5,321 bases of DNA from Candidatus Fermentithermobacillaceae bacterium UBA3907 (GTDB lineage: Bacteria; Bacillota; Sulfobacillia; Fermentithermobacillales; Fermentithermobacillaceae), in contig DGFF01000047.1 of NCBI GenBank assembly GCA_002391545.1, positions 9,706-15,026 on the forward strand. The letters run 5' to 3'. Positions within the stretch are counted from its first letter, which is position 1. Each line of letters opens with the position of its first letter. The notes beneath the pieces were generated by a model. That model was not told the DNA's origin. It did no database searches and was given only the letters and a program-made list of their open reading frames with translations. Both the position numbers and the translations under genes were made by a program. Shown in pieces: positions 1 through 5,200 of this stretch.

Positions 1-24
1 TTCGTAAGGCATTTCGTAAGGCAC
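1..24. repeat. 12-base tandem duplication
   Basis: TTCGTAAGGCA plus one base occurs twice head to tail (1-12 and 13-24), differing only in the last base. It sits at the window edge, so more copies may lie outside. The 12-base period keeps any reading frame: in the open minus-strand frame it encodes a repeated Pro-Tyr-Glu. Confidence 0.7.
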
Positions 25-142
25 ATGGTAAGCGCCACAACCTCCATGAGTAACTCCGAGAAGTCGCACCCATCCAACCCGAATCATATCACTTATGATG
101 GAAGAGCCCAATTGCTTCGCAAACGTATCCTTGTGTAAACTA

Positions 143-161
143 TGAGTGATCCTGAGTGATC
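143..161. repeat. short direct repeat, 10-base period
   Basis: TGAGTGATC appears at 143-151 and again at 153-161, separated by one C. It lies about 100 bases upstream of the dipeptidase start. It could be replication slippage or a paired protein-binding site one helical turn apart; nothing else in the sequence decides between these. Confidence 0.45.
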
Positions 162-244
162 GTCAAAGTGAGATTCAAGGAATCTTAGGTTCAGTATAGA
201 TCCAGCCAAGCAAACATAAAACGATAGGAAGTATGAGGAAAGTC

Positions 245-250
245 AGGAGG
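245..250 (+). promoter_or_regulatory. ribosome binding site deciding the dipeptidase start
   Basis: AGGAGG ends six bases before the ATG at 257. The frame is also open from an in-frame ATG at 233, but that codon has only a weak AGGA upstream. The strong site makes 257 the better start, and the longer reading would add eight residues. Confidence 0.8.
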
Positions 251-256
251 GACAGC

Positions 257-1093
257 ATGAAAAATGGCCTAGAAGGAAGCACGAGAACCGTCCCCATGCT
301 TCCAGATAAAGGCAAAAGACCCACTGTGAGATATCTGACCGTAACGTGTCTGGTTATACTTCTGTTATCAACTTTGGTGTATTGCCAAAGGGTCAAGTCG
401 TTGAAATCTACAATCGAAGAACAGAAAGCCACAATATTAGACCTTGAGAATCCATTGGATCAAGCGCTTCAGGATCTAGAATCTATGAAACTAGAGGTTG
501 GCAAACCACACAGTCCCATCTCAGATATGAGCATCGAAGAAACATATGGGCTCGTAAATCTGGCTGATCTAGATCCCAACCTTGTTATAGATCTGAGGTA
601 TAAGACCACAGACAATTTCACTGGTAGACAAATATATCCCGACAGTGCAATAGGTCTTCTCCGCAAGGAAACAGCAATGAAACTAAAGAAAGCTAACGAG
701 ATTTTTCAAAAAGATGGCTACAAGATAAAAGTCCTCGATGCATATAGGCCACAACACATTCAGTACATGCTTTGGTATTTTCTGCCTGATCCAAATTTTG
801 TGGGTGACCCTGCAAGAGGCTCGAAGCATAACCGCGGCGCATCGGCTGACATAACTTTGCTTGATGAATTCGGAAACGAACTGGAGATGGGCACTGCGTT
901 CGACGATTTTACTGAAAAAGCAGCTTTTAACTATCCTGGTCATACAGAAACAGCCTTGAAGAACATGAAGTACCTGCGTGACGTGATGGAAAGTGTCGGA
1001 TTCGAGGGAATAGCAACTGAATGGTGGCACTTCGATGATGTGGATTGGCAGGACTATGATTTGCTTGATGTAGGATTTGACGCTTTTCGCTAG
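257..1093 (+). CDS. membrane-anchored D-Ala-D-Ala dipeptidase, VanX/DdpX type (peptidase family M15D)
   Basis: Predicted zinc dipeptidase cleaving D-alanyl-D-alanine, 278 residues from the ATG at 257. The signature is complete: DLRYKTTDNFTG near 112-123, DAYRP at 161-165 (Arg164 matches the substrate/transition-state arginine of VanX), SKHNRGASAD with zinc ligands His191 and Asp198, MGTAFDDF near 211-218, and EWWHF with catalytic Glu255 and ligand His258. A single hydrophobic helix at about 27-43 follows a basic segment and precedes a charged, probably coiled-coil linker (about 44-82). The catalytic domain is therefore probably outside the membrane. VanX itself is cytoplasmic and about 200 residues, so a role in wall-peptide trimming or dipeptide recycling fits better than glycopeptide resistance, and no vanH, vanA or vanRS partner is present. 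The Cys at the end of the helix does not form a good lipobox. Residues 7-16 are encoded by an interspersed repeat. murJ follows after 107 bases. Confidence 0.9.
   Translation: MKNGLEGSTRTVPMLPDKGKRPTVRYLTVTCLVILLLSTLVYCQRVKSLKSTIEEQKATILDLENPLDQALQDLESMKLEVGKPHSPISDMSIEETYGLVNLADLDPNLVIDLRYKTTDNFTGRQIYPDSAIGLLRKETAMKLKKANEIFQKDGYKIKVLDAYRPQHIQYMLWYFLPDPNFVGDPARGSKHNRGASADITLLDEFGNELEMGTAFDDFTEKAAFNYPGHTETALKNMKYLRDVMESVGFEGIATEWWHFDDVDWQDYDLLDVGFDAFR
275..303 (-). repeat. REP-like palindromic repeat, unit A (inside a gene)
   Basis: A 29-base unit read on the minus strand, with ends GGAAGCA and TGCTTCC that are perfect inverted repeats, and a core matching GGACGGTTCTCATGCTTC at all but one position. 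It lies wholly inside the dipeptidase gene, starting exactly at codon 7, and is translated as GSTRTVPMLP in the predicted cytoplasmic tail. Removing exactly 29 bases would shift the frame; removing 30 (with one flanking A) would keep it. Confidence 0.85.
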
Positions 1094-1158
1094 GAAATAT
1101 GGGGACGGTTCTCATGCTTCTATCATGCAAGAAGCATGAGAACCGTCCTTACCTTTCC
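1093..1158. repeat. inverted pair of REP-like units (REPIN-like doublet, units B1 and B2)
   Basis: Two 29-base units face each other: B1 on the plus strand (1093-1121) and a more diverged B2 on the minus strand (1130-1158). Their cores form a perfect 19-base-pair inverted repeat (1103-1121 with 1130-1148) around an 8-base loop. B1 begins on the last base of the dipeptidase TAG stop. The structure would fold strongly in RNA or single-stranded DNA. It lacks the following T-run of an intrinsic terminator, so a termination role is possible but not shown. This layout is that of REP doublets/REPINs mobilised by RAYT-type Y1 transposases; that link is by analogy. Confidence 0.85.
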
Positions 1159-1159
1159 G

Positions 1160-1168
1160 TGATATAAT
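1160..1168 (+). promoter_or_regulatory. extended -10 promoter for murJ
   Basis: TGATATAAT is a perfect extended -10 element (TG at 1160-1161, one base, TATAAT at 1163-1168), 32 bases upstream of the murJ start. The expected -35 position (about 1140-1145) falls in the right arm of the repeat doublet and does not resemble TTGACA. Extended -10 promoters can work with a weak -35. The TG lies two bases beyond the repeat, so the promoter itself is not part of it. Confidence 0.65.
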
Positions 1169-1186
1169 CGACGTAGTTTTGGATTC

Positions 1187-1192
1187 GGGGAG
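1187..1192 (+). promoter_or_regulatory. ribosome binding site for the TTG start of murJ
   Basis: GGGGAG ends eight bases before TTG at 1201. It supports the TTG start, since no ATG occurs at the head of the frame before residue 21, already inside the first membrane helix. Confidence 0.65.
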
Positions 1193-1200
1193 ATATAGCT

Positions 1201-2766
1201 TTGCCGGATGAGAGCGTAAACAAGCCTAGCGTTTCGACTAAGAAAGCCGCGCTAACCATAATGATCGTAACCATAGTGTCTAAGATTTTTGGTTTTGCAA
1301 GAGACCTGACCCTATCATATTTCTATGGTGCCAGTGATATCAGCGATGCTTATTTGATTTCCATCGCTATCCCCGGGAGCATTTTCAGTTTCATCGCTTC
1401 AGGACTATCTGCTGGATATGTTCCCATGTATACCAGAATTTCTAAAGAGCAAGGGGTTGAATCTGCCGATAGGTTTACCAGCAATCTCGTCAACGTATTA
1501 TTTGTGATCTGCACGTTGATTGTTTTGGCAGTCCTCATATTCGGAGGACCCATAGTAAGGGTATTTGCTTCCGGATTCAAGGGTGAAACCTATAATCTAG
1601 CAGTAACGCTCACAAGAATGACTGTAGTATCTGTATATTTTGCAGGTCTAGTATCGGTTTTTAGCGGATATCTTCAGATAAAAGGGAATTTCGCAGTTCC
1701 GGCTTCTGTAGGTTTCCCTATGAATTTTTGCGTAATCATTTCTATACTAATGAGTTCTTATTTTGCCAATCCAAAAATCCTCGGCATAGGATACATTATA
1801 GCTGTTGCCTCTCAGTTCATCCTGTTTATGCCTTTTTTGCAGCGGAAGGGATACAGACACACAGCCATCTTTGACCTGAAAGATGAACATATCATCAACC
1901 TAGCGACTATAATGCTACCCCTTATAATTGGAAGTTCCATCAACCAAATTAACGTATTCATAGACAGAACAATGGCTTCTCGATTGGCGGTAGGAGGCAT
2001 TTCTGCTTTAAACTACGCCGACAAGGTAAATAGCTTCCCGCTAGGCCTTTTTGTCCTTCCTATCACTACAGCTCTGTACCCGGCCATATCTCGGATGGCT
2101 GCAGAAGAAGACATGCCGAGATTTAAGAAGTCTATAGCAGAAGCGGTGACATCCATTAATCTGTTCACCCTGCCTTCGATGGTAGGAGCGATGGCTTTTG
2201 CAACTCCCATTGTCTCTCTTCTATTTGGTAGAGGTGCCTTCGACCAAAGCGCGATTCACATGACGTCTCAAGCGCTATTCTTCTACTCAATAGGCATGGT
2301 GGGATACGGATTGAGGCTTCTAGCCACCAGGGCGTTCCACTCACTGCAAGACACGGTGACTCCAATGATAAACGGAGCCTTGGGAGCAGGTCTGAATATC
2401 ATTTTGAACATAGTCCTATCGAGATACATGGGCTTATCTGGATTGGCGTTGTCTACGGCTTTGACCGCGTTGTTTACCACAGGACTTTTGTTCTTAAGCT
2501 TGAGGAAAAAAATAGGGCCTTTCGGTATGAAACAAGCCCTGATTTCTTTCTTAAAGACCCTCGTAGCTTCGGTAATAATGGGAGCTGTAGGCCTTGTTTG
2601 CTTAAACAACCTAGGCCCTTTAATGAGCCCTAATATATCCGCCTTGATTTCTTTGGCCATTGCGTGTGTAACTTATGCTATCGCCATATATTTTTTGAAA
2701 ATCCCGGACGTAGAAGTAATGATCGATGCCCTAAAACGCAGACTAGCGTTAAGCTCGAAAGATTAG
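1201..2766 (+). CDS. murJ: lipid II flippase MurJ (MviN family)
   Basis: Polytopic membrane protein of 521 residues, the usual MurJ length, which moves lipid-linked peptidoglycan precursor across the cytoplasmic membrane. The family N-terminus is clear: SKIFGFARD at 27-35 (Arg34), then a SDAYLISIAIP segment (48-58) where MurJ proteins have sDAF...rP. The central signature NQINVFIDR (248-256), followed by ALNYADKVNSFPLGLF (269-284), matches the region holding the conserved cavity arginine of transmembrane segment 8. LFGRGAFD (341-348) is the typical loop before the later helices. Hydrophobic stretches cover the whole length, consistent with about 14 helices, and a short basic C-terminal tail follows. 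The start is TTG with GGGGAG eight bases upstream. The dipeptidase before it makes a cell-wall pair, but murJ has its own promoter. It converges on the C69 gene 86 bases beyond its stop. No frame damage is seen. Confidence 0.95.
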   Translation: MPDESVNKPSVSTKKAALTIMIVTIVSKIFGFARDLTLSYFYGASDISDAYLISIAIPGSIFSFIASGLSAGYVPMYTRISKEQGVESADRFTSNLVNVLFVICTLIVLAVLIFGGPIVRVFASGFKGETYNLAVTLTRMTVVSVYFAGLVSVFSGYLQIKGNFAVPASVGFPMNFCVIISILMSSYFANPKILGIGYIIAVASQFILFMPFLQRKGYRHTAIFDLKDEHIINLATIMLPLIIGSSINQINVFIDRTMASRLAVGGISALNYADKVNSFPLGLFVLPITTALYPAISRMAAEEDMPRFKKSIAEAVTSINLFTLPSMVGAMAFATPIVSLLFGRGAFDQSAIHMTSQALFFYSIGMVGYGLRLLATRAFHSLQDTVTPMINGALGAGLNIILNIVLSRYMGLSGLALSTALTALFTTGLLFLSLRKKIGPFGMKQALISFLKTLVASVIMGAVGLVCLNNLGPLMSPNISALISLAIACVTYAIAIYFLKIPDVEVMIDALKRRLALSSKD

Positions 2767-2852
2767 CCTGCCAATCCCAAAATCGAAGTCTCAGGCAAGG
2801 AGCCGAACAACGAGTTTATCAGTTTATCCTATGCTACCAATCCATCTGTACG
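2767..2852. other. convergent intergenic gap without a clear terminator
   Basis: murJ and the C69 dipeptidase gene end facing each other across 86 bases. I see only a weak 5-base-pair inverted repeat (GCCTG at 2766-2770 with CAGGC at 2792-2796) and no stable hairpin with a T-run, so an intrinsic terminator for either gene is not evident. AGTTTATC occurs twice in tandem at 2813-2828. Confidence 0.5.
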
Positions 2853-4094
2853 TCAGACCAGGTACCTTTCGTACAGTTCTCTTAGTTCAGGATCAGTTTC
2901 TTTATCCAATAAAGCTTGGTTTTCTTTCCGCCAATACCTCTTGAACTGGATTCCTCCTTTTAATGGCCCTTCTCCAATTAGACTCAATCCTTCATCGATA
3001 TACGCTTTATTGATACTGTGCGAGCGCTCATAGACTTCTCGGTCACTACTTCCGCTTGATGCCAAAGCAAGCAACTGGCTTTGATATTGGGTGCGCAAAG
3101 GAACAAGCCGATCTTTGTTGGCCTCGTAATCCTTTAAAGCTGTCCTAAAAAGCAGATTATTGTATTTCCATCTCTTTACCCCGGCATCTTCTTCCTCCAA
3201 ATAATGAAACCCCAGTTTGAGAGGTTTAAAAAGCTGAACTTCAGGGTTTGGACCTTCTGTATACCAAATAAGTTGGGAGGTATAGTCGTAAAACAAAGAA
3301 GCCGTAGTTTGAGAGCTCACTAAGCCTCCGGCTATCATACATATATTCCTCATAGTCGCTACCCGGCTAGTATGGCGGTCTTGCAGTACCGCCATGGCGT
3401 CTTTAAGATCATAATTTTCTTTCTGCATAAGTTCTCTGCCCCTGTTTTCCCTGTGGTACGCTCCTGCGAAGTATGAAACTAGAGGATTTATGAAATGTTT
3501 TTCTAAATTTTGGACCTTGCCTTTCAGACCCGACGAAATTTCATCAAAGTCGTCCTTAATTGAGATCTTATTGCTAATATTATAGTTTCCCCTAAGTTTC
3601 TTATATGCCCAATCGCGATTAACCGTATCCAAAATATAACCTTCTTCGGAATCAGTGATCAAATAGCTATTGTGGTAATAAAGGGGATGCTCGTAGCCGC
3701 CGTTTCCTCCTTGACCATATTTTTCTGTATTTTCTATCAAGATCTCAAGAGCTTCCCGTGAGCTCGAGCTGAGTTCGAGAGCCACCCTCAAATGATCCAT
3801 TCCCAGAACCCCAATCTTATCAACTTTCGGTTTATTGAAGGTTGCCTCATTGCCGATGGCAACCCCTTTTTCATTGACGCCCATTTCAGCGCCCCACATC
3901 CACGATGGTTTTGACAGCCAAGTAGCATACTTTACCTCGTACGAAGGCATTGATACGTAGGTTTTCGGGTGACTAGTTTTTCCCGATGGAACGAAAAACA
4001 TATACTGAGGTTCATTAGGGTCCCGATCGCTGTTTTTGAGAAAAAATGCGCTAGCTCCGCTTCCATGTTCCTTCACGTAGAACGTATCACACAT
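2853..4094 (-). CDS. C69 family dipeptidase, secernin-like N-terminal nucleophile hydrolase
   Basis: 413-residue predicted Ntn-hydrolase of the PepD/secernin group. The protein begins Met-Cys-Asp-Thr: removal of Met would expose Cys2 as the nucleophile, as in family C69. Supporting motifs in family order are KNSDRDPNEPQ (20-30), WGAEMGVNEKGVAIGNEA (67-84), GMDHLRVALE (98-107), GQGG (127-130) followed by a YHNSYLITDSEEGYILDT block (140-157), ISN (173-175), and NICMIAGGLVSSQTTASL (250-267), which fits the conserved C-terminal part of the fold. There is no signal peptide, so the enzyme is probably cytoplasmic and acts on peptides; the exact substrate cannot be read, and some relatives are amidases or acyltransferases. 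Translation starts at ATG 4094 with AAGGAGGA six bases upstream. It lies 40 bases downstream of the M29-like gene on the same strand, probably as second gene of an operon. A repeat unit occupies most of that gap. Confidence 0.9.
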   Translation of the reverse strand: MCDTFYVKEHGSGASAFFLKNSDRDPNEPQYMFFVPSGKTSHPKTYVSMPSYEVKYATWLSKPSWMWGAEMGVNEKGVAIGNEATFNKPKVDKIGVLGMDHLRVALELSSSSREALEILIENTEKYGQGGNGGYEHPLYYHNSYLITDSEEGYILDTVNRDWAYKKLRGNYNISNKISIKDDFDEISSGLKGKVQNLEKHFINPLVSYFAGAYHRENRGRELMQKENYDLKDAMAVLQDRHTSRVATMRNICMIAGGLVSSQTTASLFYDYTSQLIWYTEGPNPEVQLFKPLKLGFHYLEEEDAGVKRWKYNNLLFRTALKDYEANKDRLVPLRTQYQSQLLALASSGSSDREVYERSHSINKAYIDEGLSLIGEGPLKGGIQFKRYWRKENQALLDKETDPELRELYERYLV

Positions 4095-4100
4095 ACTTAC

Positions 4101-4108
4101 TCCTCCTT
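4101..4108 (-). promoter_or_regulatory. ribosome binding site of the C69 dipeptidase gene
   Basis: AAGGAGGA on the minus strand lies six bases from the ATG at 4094. It is near-perfect and lies just downstream of repeat unit C, which left it intact. Confidence 0.85.
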
Positions 4109-4115
4109 CATCCTC

Positions 4116-4144
4116 AGAAGCATGGGGACGGTTCTCATGCTTCT
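4116..4144 (+). repeat. REP-like palindromic repeat, unit C (across a gene end)
   Basis: The best-formed copy of the family: AGAAGCATG (4116-4124) and CATGCTTCT (4136-4144) are perfect inverted repeats around an 11-base centre, GGGACGGTTCT. It lies between the two minus-strand peptidase genes and overlaps the end of the first, supplying its last codons (Glu-Ala) and the TGA stop. In the transcript it would form a hairpin just before the ribosome binding site of the next gene, where it could affect coupling or mRNA processing. Confidence 0.88.
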
Positions 4145-5037
4145 CCTATCAACGGCTCCATCACAACAACATCCAGATGCATGCCGCACGCGGAAGCATC
4201 ACCTAAGCCGAAGTGGCACGTGTCCAAGATACTTTCGTCCACTCCTATAATCCCTGTAGGACTCATCATAGATAGCCCATGACCCAACTCAACTAAAAGA
4301 CGGCAGTCGCGAGGAAGGGCAAATAGTTTCTCTTTCAATTCCCTTCCCATGCTCCCGCCCTCTATATTTGCTACGTAACCCTCTTCTACATCCAAAATTA
4401 CTGGGCTGTTTACAAGCCCAAATTCACCCATCAACTCGCCCATATAATAGAGTTGTCCCACTGTAACATCAACCGCGATACGTCCATTCGCAGAGCCAGG
4501 AATTATTTCTGCAAAGATCTCTGACGGTGGTAGAAAAGCCATATCGCCATCCCTCATAATCTCATGCATACACGTGCTAGTTTTCCCTATCTTCAATGTA
4601 ATATCTGTGCCAGCAGGGCTCCACACGTGGATTTTATCGCCTGGATTAAATCTCTCCATCTCGCGAATTTTGCTGTAAACAAGATTTTTCGGGGTCTCCA
4701 AACCTTCAAAAAGCGACTCTTCAGGTATATCCAGCCTCACGAATGCATATTTTGCTTGTAGTCCTTTCGGCTTTGCGAAGGGAGAAAATACCTTATTTGC
4801 TCCTTTATCTACGAAAGTGTCAAGAGAAAGAAGTACTATCACCAAATCAGACGGTGAAAGCCTCAATAGGCGCTCCTTTACGTACTCATCACTTGACAGA
4901 TTTACGATGCTGCATTGGTTTAAGATTTGGTCTTTTATCTTCGTCGCCAAGTCCAGTCGGTTCCCATCTGTTACGATGGTCACAACGCTGTCGGGGGCCA
5001 AGTTGCACCATTTTTTGGTCAAAAGATTTGCGCCCAA
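4135..5037 (-). CDS. M29/AmpS-like metallo-aminopeptidase (leucyl aminopeptidase, aminopeptidase T related)
   Basis: 300-residue protein resembling the COG2309 aminopeptidase family, which removes N-terminal residues using a two-metal centre. The C-terminal half carries the family layout: GTDITLKIGK (143-152), FLPPSEIFAEIIPGSANGRIAVD (start near 168), SPVILDVEEGYVANIEGG (211-228), then candidate metal ligands in the expected order: Glu250 (VELGHG), Glu268 (GVDES), His275 (CHFGLGD), and His287 with Asp289 (HLD). The N-terminal half is less conserved, with a Rossmann-like strand VVTIVTD at 18-24. Family members are usually longer (commonly 350-400 residues); this one is short, and only 11 residues follow HLD because a repeat unit supplies the stop codon. 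Translation starts at TTG (5037) with AAGGAGG eight bases upstream. It is probably the first gene of an operon with the C69 dipeptidase. Related metal enzymes such as NicX-type dioxygenases share the fold, so the exact reaction is uncertain. Confidence 0.82.
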   Translation of the reverse strand: MGANLLTKKWCNLAPDSVVTIVTDGNRLDLATKIKDQILNQCSIVNLSSDEYVKERLLRLSPSDLVIVLLSLDTFVDKGANKVFSPFAKPKGLQAKYAFVRLDIPEESLFEGLETPKNLVYSKIREMERFNPGDKIHVWSPAGTDITLKIGKTSTCMHEIMRDGDMAFLPPSEIFAEIIPGSANGRIAVDVTVGQLYYMGELMGEFGLVNSPVILDVEEGYVANIEGGSMGRELKEKLFALPRDCRLLVELGHGLSMMSPTGIIGVDESILDTCHFGLGDASACGMHLDVVVMEPLIGEA

Positions 5038-5045
5038 TAAAGGTG

Positions 5046-5052
5046 CCTCCTT
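5046..5052 (-). promoter_or_regulatory. ribosome binding site deciding the TTG start of the M29-like gene
   Basis: AAGGAGG on the minus strand ends eight bases before TTG at 5037. No ATG occurs near the head of this frame, so the TTG start rests on this site. Confidence 0.75.
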
Positions 5053-5056
5053 CTAG

Positions 5057-5078
5057 AAATGAATGCCAAATGAATGCC
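5057..5078. repeat. 11-base perfect tandem duplication
   Basis: AAATGAATGCC occurs twice without a gap (5057-5067, 5068-5078), immediately upstream of the ribosome binding site of the M29-like gene, so it lies in that gene's leader if transcription starts farther upstream. Confidence 0.75.
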
Positions 5079-5140
5079 GAAAGAACTGCCCAATCTGTTG
5101 TCTCCATGATGACCCCTAGAGCACCGTAAACATAACGCTC

Positions 5141-5200
5141 CGAACCTGAATGAACCTCAACGCGCCTCAATGGGCCTTAACGGGCCTTAACGGGCCTTAA
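5141..5200. repeat. 10-base tandem repeat array
   Basis: Six consecutive 10-base units in perfect register. The last two are identical CGGGCCTTAA, the one before differs by one base, and units become more diverged toward 5141 (CGCGCCTCAA, TGAACCTCAA, CGAACCTGAA). A seventh partial unit may begin at 5201. The array lies about 100-160 bases upstream of the M29-like start. The gradient of divergence suggests recent slippage growth at the 5200 end. A 10-base period is close to one helical turn, so a cooperative protein-binding site is possible but unproven. Confidence 0.85.

Larger units (their letters stand above)
1..256. other. left flank, no supported gene
   Basis: No gene is supported here. 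A minus-strand frame is open from 162 to the window edge (54 codons), and a plus-strand frame is open from 1 to a TAA at 136-138. Neither has a ribosome binding site in front of a usable start, and I do not recognise either translation, although the minus frame could be the beginning of a gene lying mostly outside the window. The stretch contains two short tandem duplications (1-24 and 143-161). A weak promoter-like TATAGA at 195-200, with a poor TTCAAG 15 bases upstream, might serve the dipeptidase gene, but this is guesswork. Confidence 0.4.

Noticed and set aside
1..162. Minus-strand open frame of 54 codons running off the left edge.
   Set aside because: No start codon with a ribosome binding site and no recognisable motif; the overlapping plus-strand frame is open almost as long, so openness alone is not evidence.
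257..1093. Vancomycin resistance gene vanX.
   Set aside because: The family match is good, but the protein is membrane-anchored and no vanH, ligase or two-component genes are present, so a resistance role is not supported.
1103..1148. The 19-base-pair hairpin as an intrinsic terminator of the dipeptidase gene.
   Set aside because: The stem is followed by TTACCTTTCC rather than a T-run, and the sequence is explained as an inverted pair of the repeat family. A minor termination effect is not excluded.
275..4144. CRISPR array formed by the repeated 29-base units.
   Set aside because: Unit length is in the CRISPR range, but the copies are kilobases apart, in both orientations, lie in or against genes, and have no regular spacers or cas genes.
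4889..5170. Minus-strand frame of 93 codons starting at TTG 5170, upstream of and overlapping the M29-like gene.
   Set aside because: No ribosome binding site, start inside the decamer array, two thirds overlap with an identifiable gene in another frame, and no recognisable product.
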